Assembly (NCBI RefSeq): GCF_002865645.1
Contig: NW_020194684.1
Span: 527,308-591,307 of the forward strand
DNA from: Hyaloscypha bicolor E
Lineage: Eukaryota; Ascomycota; Leotiomycetes; Helotiales; Hyaloscyphaceae
Direction of reading: 5' to 3'
Length of the DNA stretch: 64,000 nucleotides
Both the position numbers and the translations under genes were made by a program. Under the pieces are notes generated by a model. That model saw only the letters and a list, made by a program, of their open reading frames with translations, made no database searches and was not told the origin of the DNA. Below, one piece after another: positions 1 through 10,972 of the stretch; the first letter of the stretch is position 1, and every line of letters starts with the position of its first letter.

Positions 1-360
1 GAAACACACCAACCATGTCCGTATCCGCATCTAGAATCTGGAAGTATGTGTGGTGTTATGCGGCACAGCGCCATAATCTCCTGGTCTCAGTACTCTCGTG
101 CTTTCATCATCGTACTTATTAGCCCAAAGCTGGAATAGGCCACGAAAGTTAAAGAAATTTTCGTAGTGTGCTTCGTGAATATGTGGGAGGATGCCCAAGG
201 GACGTGGACCCAGGGGCATTGGTACTGGTGAGGGAGAAGGCGTAGTCTGATAATGGACCAGTGGCAGGGTAACGATACACCTGCGCCCCAATCACGCAGA
301 CACCGGCCATATAGTGGGCAATGGCGTACGGGCGGACACAGGCATGAACTTCAGTCACCC
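1..360 (-). pseudogene. Quercetin 2,3-dioxygenase remnant (cupin), cut by window edge
   Basis: Read on the minus strand, three frames together give one continuous stretch matching fungal quercetin 2,3-dioxygenase, a secreted copper cupin enzyme that opens the flavonol ring. Visible are VRPYAIAHY, VIGAQVYRYPATGP, then the metal-binding cupin stretch LPHIHEAHYENFF with its histidines and glutamate, then VLRPGDYGAVPHNTTHT and FQILDADTDM. The frame changes at about position 194 (one extra base after SLG) and again at about 54 (one base missing after NTTHT). The two shifts disable the ORF. The C-terminal half lies outside the window. No signal-peptide exon could be identified upstream. Family assignment is from resemblance; the frameshifts are seen directly. 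An assembly error in a homopolymer is the alternative to true decay. Confidence 0.72.
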
Positions 361-2170
361 AAATAGACCTCGAAGAAGAAATGTTCGTGGTTTGTGCTGC
401 AGCTACAAATTCAACGGCCGCAGTGCTGGCAAGAAATAATTTGGAAAACGTGATGAAAAGTCAGAACGAGTGGAAGGGTTCAGCCAGCGAATGCGAGGGA
501 AGCGATCGATGCCTGGGCGAAGCTATGAAGCAAGACAGCCATCCTTTTTTAATTTCCATGAACTGGGGAAAATGTGTGATGTGTACAGTGGGTCAAAAGC
601 CTATGATGGAAAGTAAGATTACAAAGGGGAGAGACATCCAAGTTGTCCCACAGCCTTCCTAGCCGTCGATTCACTCAAGATCATGACCACACCATCCCCC
701 ACCCTTGAGTCCCTGCAAACTACCTCAGGTCAATCATGGGGTGGGTATGTTCGTGAACATTCCAGAGTGGATGCTGAAAATGTTGAGAGTGTGAGTGAGA
801 AAATCGCAGTTTCTATGTCGTGTTATAGAGAGAAAAACCAAGAGAAGGTGATTAGAACTGCTCCTCAGCTAGCCCTGAGATGGAAGCTCCCTAAGATAAG
901 ATTAATGGTGAAGAGGTATGACAAAATATTAGAGATCGTGGGAGAGTCTCTTTTGTTCCTTATTAGGTGTGAACGAAAGGAGAGAGAGTAGATGACAGAT
1001 ACGCTGGACAACGAGTGGGATTTTGCGTCAGGGGTAAGAAAAGCACCGAGAAGTGGACAGCGACGTAATGGTCTTGAACTCTTGACAAGGGAAAACTTTT
1101 GCCAATGCACTGTCACTCCCACAACACCGGCTTACAGTGGTTTTTCTCCGAGACAAGCGTCCTGAGCCGAGACGAAACGGTGGGTAGCGTATATCAGATG
1201 AACGATCTACAAATCAAATCTTTGATGGCAACTTAATAAGGTCCTCATCTTTCAATTAGACAAAGAATGTTTATGTTGAGACATCGGCTACAGCAATTAT
1301 AAGAAGAATCCAGTAAGTTATTAATCCTTCTGAATGATCTCATTCCCAAGAAGCCGCAGGGAACAATTGCTAATTTCCAAAAGACTCGCTTAAAACACTT
1401 CCAAATTTCAACAACTTCTTGAGATCGATATTGAATGGACACAAGTGTAAATAAACTAAATTGCCCTCTTATCTGACTCATGAACTGTCTTCAATTACAA
1501 ATTCAGTCGTGGTTTGGAACGTTTGAAGTATTTCGGATATACAAGCGAATCGTTTGTCGCAGGAACTTACTAGGCATTAAATACACTCTAAACTCCTTAT
1601 TATAATTTAACGCTTCCCAGAACATCCTCTTTACAGTAAGAACACCGCACTTAATAATGTCGGGGAAGTTTGATATTTGAGGACGGTCGCATCAGATTTT
1701 TTGTCTCTTGGTGGAAGTTGTGACTGTGTTATTCTGTGCATTTGAAGTTATGTGGACGCATTGAGGAATGATAATAGAAGTTTTTATTCGCTATTAAAAA
1801 TTAAAAGTGGCAATGGAAATGCTCTACCGGGCGCATTAAGGCGGTGAGGCCTGTCGCTAATGCAGGTGTGTACTATGTGTCAGACCCTAACTCGTAGGCC
1901 ATTGTCCAGGTTTCTCGTCATTATGCCATCTCCCAATAGTTCCTTTCCACATTTGGAAATCTTTCGAAACCTTGACCACCAACGTTGACCCTTGCTGCAG
2001 AGCTTTGTTACACCAAAAGAAGATCGATGTACCCGTCTGGCCCGGAGCAAAAGGTATTAGATCCGAAGCCTCTTGTGCATGTCCAAGTCTTGCATGCATC
2101 GTACCACCGCAGATCCATACTGTGTTCCGTAACTTCTGTCTCAATTGGAGCTAATTGCTCCAGTCTATCG
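361..2170. other. Intergenic region, no supported gene
   Basis: About 1.8 kb between the quercetinase remnant and the TNT-domain gene. It contains only short ORFs on both strands (for example 381-662 and 683-991 plus) without recognisable motifs, splice structure or composition bias. The segment 1500-1850 is AT-rich. I see no repeats or RNA gene. Confidence 0.5.
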
Positions 2171-2176
2171 AAGATG

Positions 2177-2182
2177 TATAAA
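2177..2182 (+). promoter_or_regulatory. TATA box of the TNT-domain gene
   Basis: TATAAA lies 76 bases before the ATG at 2258, in an otherwise gene-free stretch. Position and match fit a core promoter for the following secreted protein. Inferred only from sequence and spacing. Confidence 0.5.
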
Positions 2183-2257
2183 TTGACAAATTTCTAATCT
2201 TATTCTTAATCTCTTGGAATTTCTCGCAACTCTACCATTCAGGCTCACGTACCAAAA

Positions 2258-2990
2258 ATGCAATTCCAAACTTTTCAGCTGTTGTCTCTCCTCCTCGTAA
2301 CCGGTTCTCAAGCTCTGCCTCTTATCGAAAGGTCTGCAGCGAGCGACGCAAACACCAAGCAATGTCCCAATTACTGCGCGGGCACAAACACCAATCAATC
2401 CCTAATCCACGACTACGTATGTGGTGACGCTCGCCTCGGCCCGAAACGACTCCCAACACATCTACCACTCGATAGCCTCCTCGACATCTATGATCGATTT
2501 GGCGGACTCTGTCCAGGACAATTCCTGGCCAAGTGGTTCAACACCACATCGGGATATTACAATTACCCTCCCGTCAGCGGCTTCCAGCTCAATATTGCCA
2601 GCGCGCCTATTGAGGGGACAATCACCTTCCCCGTCGGCTTCTTGATGGACAGATTTGGCAGCGAATATGGGGGTTTTGTGAGCCCGGCCGGGGCACCGTA
2701 CATGCAGAGGGCTTTACCACCAAGTAATTTGGATACTCCAGCTACAGATCCGAGGTCAGTCAGCCTTCTGGATACACTTCGTGACCTCGAACTGACTGGC
2801 AATGGGATTGCGTAGATTCCCGTACAACTATCACGTTTATCAGGTTTTGCAGCCGTTCAATGCGCTTTCGGGACCAATCGCGGCTTGGTTTGAACAGCCG
2901 GGACAGGGGGTCCAGTATCAGCTTTCTACAAATATCATGGGATTGATTAATGGTGGGTTTATCGAGAGAGTGGATCTTTCTAAATTGTAA
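2258..2990 (+). CDS. Secreted TNT-domain protein (predicted NAD glycohydrolase)
   Basis: Two exons, 2258-2754 and 2816-2990 (61-base intron, GTCAGT...TAG), giving 223 residues. Residues 1-20 form a signal peptide (hydrophobic LLSLLLVTGSQA). The rest resembles the fungal secreted NADases that carry a TNT (tuberculosis necrotizing toxin) domain, first described in Mycobacterium tuberculosis and later on Aspergillus spores. Seen features: conserved N-terminal cysteines, YVCGDARLGP, the arginine-containing DRFGSEYGGF segment, the ALPPSNLDT turn and, after the intron, PYNYHVYQV and WFEQPGQG with the glutamine of the active-site region. Length is close to that of other fungal members. Predicted role is extracellular hydrolysis of NAD to nicotinamide and ADP-ribose. 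The reading frame is intact and the start follows a TATA box. Whether an immunity partner or calcium site exists cannot be judged. Confidence 0.85.
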
Positions 2991-3106
2991 GCATCTGGAC
3001 TAGGAGAAAGAGGAAGAGGTAGTTGGCATGTTGCGGTGCAGAAGTAGAAGTTATGCTATAATTCTTCACATGTCAATCTTCCTTATGTAAGAAGAGCATT
3101 AGGGAT

Positions 3107-4105
3107 CTACTCTCTAATAATGCGCAAAATATTAGCAATCCACGTTAAGACAAGGGGCCTGAATTCGGGGAGTGAATCAACCTCTCGAACCATGCCTTCC
3201 ATCTTCATTCTCAAAAAAAAACATTTCACGGCCATCTCTTTTGCGAGCAAAACCTCAAGAAGCGTCTTGCCCCCCTCACTTTCTTCGGGGTTCAAAACCT
3301 CCACGATAGATTCCTTTACAATTGCCCATCCGCCCTTTGTTTCCAGATCCAATGCTACGAGGAGTTGCCCCAAATGGCTCTGGAACAGTAAATGGCGAAT
3401 TTTGCTCCATGCCTCTTGAAGGTTGTTGCATGCTAGGTAGTGATGTGGACGCAAAAAGGACATATCGTGGCCTTTTAATTGAAGAGTTGGAACGTGGAGT
3501 CGAATGCCACCGAAGTCGTACACGCCGAAACTCTTCAACTCCTTCGTTTTGACGCAGAACCGCGCAACGATATTCTGACCATGGGCTTCGAGACAGATGC
3601 CATGTTTCACAAGAGGGGGTAGGACCAGACTCAGCAGGTACGAGGTATAACTATAAATCTCTTTAGCAATTCCATTAAATATGGCAAGGTGCTAGTTTAG
3701 GAGACGCACTTCTTGACCCAGAGCTTCTTCTTCTCAACCGTATCCGGCCCAAAAATCCCAACCGCACAGCATATCCACTCGCCGCTCATAATTTTCTGTG
3801 CCGGCGCGGCAGCAACGATTAGCGCCTCACCTCTCTCCCTTGCTCTGATCTCCAGATGCTCACGCAAAACACCGCCGAAGTGCTTTGACTCCTCAAAGTC
3901 ATCTTGACTTCCTGCAACAGCTGCAGCCTCTCTGAACACTCACAAGTCTTCTGGGACTAGCTTGCTTAGCTGGCCCAAGATCTGACTGCCAGCGCAAGCC
4001 GTCTATGGAGGGATTCTCCTTAGCGTGCTGGTCATGCAGCACGCTAGAGGGAGTTCAATCCTGTAGGTTAATGCTAACTCAGAGTCCAACTTTGCAATAT
4101 GAGAA
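3107..4105 (-). pseudogene. Broken NRPS-independent siderophore synthetase (IucA/IucC family), C-terminal half
   Basis: Minus-strand translation gives the C-terminal half of an IucA/IucC-type NIS synthetase, the enzymes that ligate citrate or similar acids to amines to build hydroxycarboxylate siderophores. In order: IELPLACCMTSTLRRIPP, a GEALIVAAAPAQ segment, GPDTVEKKKLW, then a 47-base intron (3659-3705), LVLPPLVKHGICLEAHGQN, YDFGGIRLH and the C-terminal LRMKMEGMVREV. Two in-frame stops sit where the family normally has tryptophan-like positions: TAG after RIPP (about 4012) and TGA after PEDL (about 3941). Both are one G-to-A change from TGG. The N-terminal half is absent: similarity ends near 4105, where AT-rich repeat DNA starts. 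About 310 of about 600 residues remain. The family is mostly bacterial but known in some fungi, so horizontal origin is possible but not shown. Confidence 0.78.
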
Positions 4106-4194
4106 GAACTAATTTAATGAATTTAAAGAAAGTAAGGAAAGAATAATATAAAGGGTTAAGACCCGATTTTATGCTTAATATAAGGTGCTTGCGC

Positions 4195-4610
4195 TAGATC
4201 TTATATAATACTTACTCTTACATAATACTTACTCTTATATAATACTTACTCTTATATAATACTTACTCTTATATAATACTTACTCTTATATAATACTTAC
4301 TCTTATATAATACTTACTCTTATATAATTTATATAATACTTACTCTTATATAATACTTACTCTTATATAATACTTACTCTTATATAATACTTACTCTTAT
4401 ATAATACTTACTCTTATATAATACTTACTCTTATATAATACTTATCTTATATAATACTTACTTTTATATAATACTTACTCTTATATAATACTTACTCTTA
4501 TAAAATACTTACTCTTATATAATACTTACTCTTATATAATACTTACTCTTATATAATACTTACTCTTATATAATACTTACTCTTATATAATACTTACTCT
4601 TATATAATTG
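4195..4610. repeat. Minisatellite, 17-base unit, about 24 copies
   Basis: The 17-base unit TTATATAATACTTACTC is repeated head to tail for about 410 bases. Copies are nearly identical. Visible exceptions are one ACATAATA variant near 4220, a TTATATAATTTATATAAT junction near 4325, a shortened copy near 4443 and an AAAATA variant near 4503. It abuts the truncated end of the siderophore synthetase remnant, so it probably grew at or after that breakpoint. No coding potential. Confidence 0.93.
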
Positions 4611-5480
4611 CGTCCCTTATTTCCTAGCAATTCGGGCTCGCTTTAGCTTCTTTCCTTTAATGAATTCTTCTTATACCAAGGACTACTAGTCTTCTTTATA
4701 TTAAAGGCCTGGCCCGTAATATTACAATTTATTATCCTTCAAAAACCCTGGGAATTCTTTTGCGAATTGGTAAGATAGAGGCTATGGCCTCTATTTAAGC
4801 CGTTATTCGAGGGACGAGGAAAGCAGAGAAGGAAGACAAGACAAAAGCCCTCGTATAATGAGGCGAGCGGACACGTAGCCTGCAGAAGTTTTATAATACC
4901 TGCGAAGAACGGAAGCCCTCGCGGACTACGAGGCTAGCTCACGAGCAGCCTGCGGAGGATTTATAATACCTACGGGCGCTGCTGGCCAAGTTGATGACAA
5001 CCTTCATTGCGCCCCCCATTACCCTATGAATGTTCCAACGGAGCTTGAGGGATAGGAAATAACAGATCCTACGATATGGCGCTTTAAGCTGCCAACTATT
5101 AGCACCCGAAAAGAAGGTCGACGTAGTGAGGGAGGATCTAGAGGAAGGGGATAAGATTCATGGAGACAATTATAAGGGGCAAATCGTATACTATAGAGAG
5201 GAGGAGCCGATGAGAAGGGAGGAATACAAGAAGAACGAAGGGAAGGATGATGCCGACAAGGAAATTGCGACCTTAGCCAAAGTTAATTGAGAGGAGTAGT
5301 ATAAGGCTACTGCTAACGCTAAGTTGATACTCAATTCCATAATGCCGCTGGCCCTGCAGAAACATCGCAGGAGCCCTTTAGACCAAACACACATCAACTA
5401 CACCATTGCAACCAAACCGGGGGGTCTCCCCTCTGTGTTTTGTATAAACTCCCAATGTCTATAAAACATCGTCCACCCAT
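4611..5480. other. Degenerate repeat-like DNA without genes
   Basis: No intact ORF. Two imperfect direct copies lie at about 4855-4910 and 4918-4972, sharing GAGGC, AGCCTGC and TTTATAATACCT blocks. The stretch 5090-5340 on the plus strand is rich in GAG/AAG codons with stops, like a decayed coiled-coil or retroelement gag segment. I cannot name a family. Confidence 0.4.
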
Positions 5481-5485
5481 CTCAG

Positions 5486-6008
5486 ATGTCACATCGCAAT
5501 CCATTTACACTTCGCCAAGCTAACATGCGTAGCTCCAGTCACCGACTCCTTTTGGTAATACCATTATCGCCAGTGTTAGGACCTCGAATAGCTTTGGAAT
5601 GGCTAATCTCTCCAACGGCCAACCGGGCTATAGCAAGAATTATATCATGGCGTGCCTTCGGCATTGTGGGGAAAGTGCTTGGAGTGACCCGCGGGATGGT
5701 TGGGCGTGCGTCATGGCGTGCGCCGCTACCGTGAGTAAACCCTGTTATTTCCCGGAGTGGTGGGACTGGAGATGGTGGGGGAGAATCTGTTGGATTCCTC
5801 CGCCTTTGACTTGCTTAATGCTCGTGCAGAGCGCCCACCAATCTTGGTCCCGCAGGGGGTGCGGGAGACGGGGAGGAGAAGGGCTGGCCGAGGTGCTCAG
5901 GAGTGTAAGAACTCGAAGATGGGACAGGAGGAAGAGGCCGAGCTCTCCAGGTGGTTGCAGTTCAGAAGTGGGAAATCTGCTATCAATTTTCAAAGCATTT
6001 TCACCTAA
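5486..6008 (+). other. Unresolved small ORFs, possible decayed or short gene
   Basis: Several overlapping plus-strand frames are open here, after two TATA-like sequences near 5440 and 5460. One frame from 5599 has a cysteine-spaced stretch MACLRHCGES...WACVMAC and runs into a good donor (GTGAGT at about 5730), with a possible acceptor (GTGCAG) near 5829. No splice combination gave a convincing protein and no family is recognised. It may be a small cysteine-rich secreted protein or decayed sequence. Confidence 0.2.
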
Positions 6009-6053
6009 TTCAAGAGCAAACTCAGACCAAGCACGTATAATGAAAGTGTACGA

Positions 6054-6468
6054 AGATCACGGCATAAAATGACGGGGTTACAGGGCATTTGGGCCCTTGG
6101 CATCCCCAGGGCACAATTTAGGGGTTGAACCCCGCTGTGAGGCCCAATGACTTTAGGCTATACGCCCTAAGCAGATCCCAAGAGGCGCTGTAAGACATTC
6201 ACATGGTATGAGAATATCTCCAGGGGTAAATACCGTTGCTAGTGGAGCAACGATAGCGCTTGGACGCTAAATGTGTAGTTATGATAGGGCTCTTTAGCGA
6301 AGTATCCCTTGTAAGTGCATGGGATTCTTGGGGCTAAGGTGTAGTACCCCTTGCTCCCGTCTTCTAGCGTGTTTTAGGGCAATTTAGTGGCCGAGTGCGC
6401 CAGAAACGGACACTGAAGTGCCGTTAAAGCACAAATACCCTGTAATCCCGTCACTTATGCCGTGATCT
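6054..6468. mobile_element. Small non-coding element with ~37-base terminal inverted repeats
   Basis: The left end (from AGATCACGGCATAAAATGAC) and the reverse complement of the right end (AGATCACGGCATAAGTGACG) match for about 37 bases, continuing through GGGRTTACAGGGYATTTG with a few substitutions and one indel. The element is about 415 bases and has no ORF, as expected of a MITE. No convincing target-site duplication is visible in the flanks, so the superfamily is open. The inner CAGGG resembles hAT ends but is not terminal. Confidence 0.6.
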
Positions 6469-7130
6469 CCGCACGGCAAAGCGGTCGTGTTATTTTTGTG
6501 TGCATCCTACGAAGTAATTCGATGGTACTCGTAATTCATGGCGCGCAAGAGTTAAAACAGTGCGAATGATACAGTTGATACAGTGGGTTGTGCCGAGACA
6601 AAGACCTGCCCACCAGAGAGTCGAGCCAGGACGAAATAATCGAACAATAGCGTCGTCTTGTGCCATCGGTGGTGGGAGTGGCCGACCGTGGGACGGAGTG
6701 CGGAGGGCAGGAGGTTCCTAGGAAGGCCCATAGCCTTGTAGCCTGAATCTGAATCGGGGGAGGTTCTTCGGCCCAAGCCCCCACTTTCCTTTTTCCGTTT
6801 TCTTCTTCTTCTTTTCTTGGTGTGCGAAGTTCTGGTCAGGTGGGTGCGGGGTTTCTCTGTTCCCCTTCCCCCCATCCCTCTACGTCCACTGTCGTTAGCA
6901 AATAATTGCTTTCTTGGTGTGTCGGTGTCAGTATCGTTGTGAACAGTTAGGGACCTAGGTAGGATAGACATTCACGTCACGCAGCTCCGTACTAAAATGT
7001 GGAATGAGAGGAATGAAACATCCAGTGTCTTCATTACAAGTCCCCATCGTGAATCCACACCAAACGCCCCTGTCTCAAAATAACTTCCACTCGGCATGAA
7101 GCCCATAGTGGTCCGTCAGCCATGTGCTGC
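6469..7130. other. Intergenic region, no supported gene
   Basis: Lies between the inverted-repeat element and the 3' end of the PTH11-like gene. Open frames at 6536-6971 on the minus strand are low-complexity (CT-rich) and lack motifs. Nothing else seen. Confidence 0.5.
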
Positions 7131-8533
7131 TCAGTTGTAAACAGACGATTTAACATCAACCTCGCTTTTGACCATAATCACACGCCTCCCCTTGGGTACT
7201 TGACGAGGACTTAAAGTGTCCATTTCGCAAATTGTATCGCTGCCCTGAGTAGAAGCATCAAGCACTTCAGTGAAGCTCCTATTGCCATCTGAATCCATGT
7301 CTGCAAGTTCTCTTGTAGAGTCAGAATAGTCCTTTTTGAGCGTGTTCAGTGTCTGATGGTTCGATCTGTCGTTCCATGATACAGAATGAGTTCCGCTTTG
7401 TTGAGTGCTTTGTAGAGAGCCATTGAACACCAAGCGATATATAGGGCGAAGTAATGGAAGGCAGACTATAGCAATAAGACTTAGCACTGATCAGTAATGA
7501 AAGTGGTATTTACATACCCGCTATCACAGCCAGATTGACCTCTACTGTTGCCCAGAGAGTCATTAGAGCAAAATTCCACGTGTAGTCTGGTGATGTAACG
7601 TTGAGTTGGAAACAGATAACGATCTGGGTGATAGTTGCGAAGCAAATACTATCATTTTAGATTAGCTGGTAATAATGCAGCGAGCGGAGCTCTTTGACTT
7701 ACAAGCCACCAAGCAGAAACATAGCAAACACACAAATCTTCTGATACAAGCTGATCTGTAATTTCTTGATATATGGCCCTGGCAATGCAAGGATTGCGAA
7801 GTCCATTAATAGGTGGGCTAGCACAGAACCCACAAAATATTTCTGATCGTTAATGGGGCATTTCCCTGATATCGTTTTGTCCCAGTAAGCTTGAACAGGT
7901 GTGCAGTGCAATAAATTCACCACAATCTGCAAAAGCATTAGCCCAGAAGTCCATGGCTAGGGATTTGCAAATATACATACCCTTACAATGGACCAGCACA
8001 TAACTGCTGCGGCCAGGATCTTTATTGGCAGCCTCATACTCGAGACTCCGAAAATACGCCAGTAGAACGCAAGGAAAGCCAGCTTGGCAGGAGCCAGAGC
8101 AAATGTATAAAACAACTCTCCGATCCACAGGTTTAAGAAGAAGTCGCGGTACACTACGGTAGAGTCTCGGTGGATCGCTTCGATATGCAGGCCAACTCCA
8201 CTCCTGATAACTACGAGCGGTGTTGTTATGGTGGTGCTCAACTGGAATCATTCGAAGGAGGCTCACAAAAGAATATATTAATGTCAAAACCGATTGTCAT
8301 AAACTTGAAGCGACGTTATTATCGAGAATTGGGGGCTCTTGGATGGGGGAGTAGCGCACCAGAGCTACAAGGGTCAACCAATCGTCGAGCCACATCGTGG
8401 AGTGAACAAGTCTTTTCGAAATGAAACGCAAAGCAACGACCATAATTGCTAGGATAGGCGTGGCAATGACCGCAGCATAGAGATTTGGTTGCAAGTTCCC
8501 GGCTGGCAGATCGCTGCGAGGCATGGAATCCAT
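7131..8533 (-). CDS. PTH11-like rhodopsin-domain integral membrane protein
   Basis: Five exons on the minus strand: 8533-8360, 8241-7981, 7926-7703, 7648-7518 and 7465-7131; introns of 118, 54, 54 and 52 bases. The 374-residue product fits the fungal rhodopsin-domain family (PTH11/SAT5-like), with seven predicted membrane spans. Family hallmarks are visible: early MWLDDWLTLVALL, VVIRSGVGLH, LWIGELFYTFALAPAKLAFLAFYWRIF, CTPVQAYWD and CLPLLRPIY. The hydrophilic Ser/Asp-rich C-terminal tail begins about residue 285. No N-terminal CFEM domain is present. Family members include surface sensors such as Magnaporthe PTH11, but most have no known ligand, so a receptor role is inferred only. All junctions keep the frame. 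Confidence 0.85.
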
Positions 8534-10972
8534 CTTGAAGTCAACAAAAGAATGATGAAATCGCAGACTGCAGTAAGGACGACAGGGTGCAAGTCTCTAC
8601 AGATATATTAATGGATCTTGACAGACTTGGTGGTTTGGGGTCGCATGTCTGTGCATGATTTGCTTTTCCTCTCCACAGTCTGTGCACATGTACGAAAGTC
8701 GCGGCCAAATGTCTGGGTAATACAGGGGCTGTCGGGTCGCAGGGTATTTACCGGGACCCCCTAAAAGGGGGGACGAGGGCCCCTGGAGCTGAGCTTGGCG
8801 ACCGCGTGCTGAAGGGACTGTGAGCCCCCCTAATGGTACTGATGAACAGCTCTGAAAAAGGGTTAGTGCTTCCTTGCAGGGCTGAGAGCACCTCCAGTAG
8901 TACGAAGGCGTTGAGGGCTCAGACGTTTGATCGTGACCTTCCTGCACCCCATGTACCGCCACCAAATAGACTAGGGAAAATCTTCTCGGCCCAGCATTCT
9001 GACCCTAGGGCTCTCAGACAGTGCGGGGACACACTACCGCGGCCCGTGGGACTGGAGCGAAGTCTGCTACGGTAATATCCAGCGGTCAGAGCACGATTCA
9101 CCATTGCCTGCGGAGTCAAGCAGTGTTCCTGGGCCAGGAGAACGCCAGACCGACAGTATGCGGGAAGCACCGAGCCAATCAGAGTTCTTGCTATCCGGGC
9201 CGCGCCCGCCGACCCGACTCGTCTTCTCGCAAGCCCCCAGCTCTGGATCTGCACCATGGCGCGGCCGAACGCCAGCGTGGTCACGGTATGTGAAACCACG
9301 GCTCGGCTGGATATGGGGGATCGAAGTCTTCCGGACACAGAGGGAAAGAGCTGTTTCCCTCAGGGCCGTTGAGACATCCTAGCAACTCAACATTAGTTGG
9401 CGTAATTTGCTTGAACTGTTTCTGTTGGCAACTTGGCAGAATTCTACGTGACAAAACCTAGTGGTCAGCCCCGCGTAACTGGCTGCTTCGGCAGAAGCGA
9501 GTGTGTCGTATTCGCAATTGTGCTGCAGCAAAGTTAGCGCACGCCTCGCCTGGCAATCCTCACTGGGAACATCGCCCCTGTCAGCTTCTCTTTAATTTAC
9601 ATCATAACCTTAATTATACCAGATAAAAAGTTAATATACTTGAAGGCCATATTTAAGCTTATTAGAATATTAACTTTATATTCTTAAGATTATAAACTCA
9701 CTCCTGAACCTAGAAACTAGCGCACTCGCTTACAAGGCACATTTAATTTCACCAACTAATGAGCTTGCAAAGAATGTCGGTCGGATACAGTACGTGAGTC
9801 CGACACTTAGGAGCGGCGAAACTCAGCCACTGGGGGGAAGGGGGCAGGGGGCTGCATGCTAAACTTCTGCTCACTTCGTAACCAGGTTGGCACCTAATGG
9901 TTACTCCTCGTTGGCTTTCACCCCATGAAATAGTGATAGACCGTTGAGGTCCACGGAGTGAGTGGGTTTTTTCCACTGCCTTACTGTTAGTGCATTATTT
10001 TCGAGATCCTCTGATCACTGATCAGCGACTGTCTGAGGCCTGGAATTGATTTCGGCGCAGAAAAGGCCCGAATGCGACCAGCACGACATCCAAACCTGCG
10101 ATCGGTACAGTAGAGTACGGTAGAGAGCACTCCGCTTACTGTACGCTGCGGGGTTGGCAAGGGTTCCCCGGCCCAACCAAATAACCATTACTCACATAAG
10201 GATTAAAAAAAACTCTCATCACTGAGGTGTGTTTCCAGTAGGTTCGCTCCACAAACCCTTTTGAATTCCAGCTGTCTTATTCGTTAATACTCCTTGTTCA
10301 GGCGTGTGTGGATCCGGACAGGGCATAGGTTTACTTGTATTCACCCAAGTCACCAAATATTCAGCGGATGCTCCCCGTCCCCCTCTTCCTGGAAACTTTA
10401 TCGTCTTCATAAGGGCGATCGCTTTACACTAAAATAAAAGTGTAACATTATTACACTAATAACGCAAAGCAGAAAGTATCTTACTCGTACACTTGATAAT
10501 ATAGATGTGTAATGCACTAACCCGTCTAAGTAGCGCGAAAGGGGTCGCTAAGCCTAAAAGGGAGGAGAAAATACTCGGCTTGGTAAAATTTTTAGATTGC
10601 GCGTCCACTCTGCCGAGGGGGCAGGGAAGCCTGGACGAGAGCTCGAGAGGCCCCCAGAGGCCCTAAAGCAGCCCTCCCCGACCTCTCTAGGCTCAAAATT
10701 CTTGGAATCCCCCTTTGAAAAAGAAGAACAAAAGCACGTGCTGTAAGGCTCGAGACTCTCATTCGTTACAACACGAGAAGTGGCGAGTATCTTACAATTT
10801 TACGCGTAATGTTACAAACCGGCACCCCTAGTGTTCATTCAAATGAGTTAAAAGAGGACAGCTTCGTACTGCTTAATCTGTACTAGCCTAGCTTTTTTAC
10901 TGGTGCATTCGTATCATTGACGTCTGTTCTACTCCTCGCTTGTTTTCTGCGAGGGGGAACTATGCACTATTT
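8534..10972. other. 2.4 kb intergenic region, no supported gene
   Basis: Open frames such as 8919-9338 minus and 9021-9382 plus lie in GC-rich DNA and overlap on both strands without motifs, so they look like chance ORFs. 9590-9720 is AT-rich. 10420-10530 contains repeated GTGTAA/TTACAC words. No transposon ends or RNA gene identified. Confidence 0.45.

Noticed and set aside
4195..4610. CRISPR-like regular repeat
   Set aside because: Units abut without spacers, in a fungal genome; it is a minisatellite.
5090..5340. Possible retroelement gag fragment
   Set aside because: Charged codons only; no zinc knuckle, protease or RT motif found.
8919..9382. Overlapping ORFs on both strands
   Set aside because: GC-rich chance frames; no homology-like motif in any frame.
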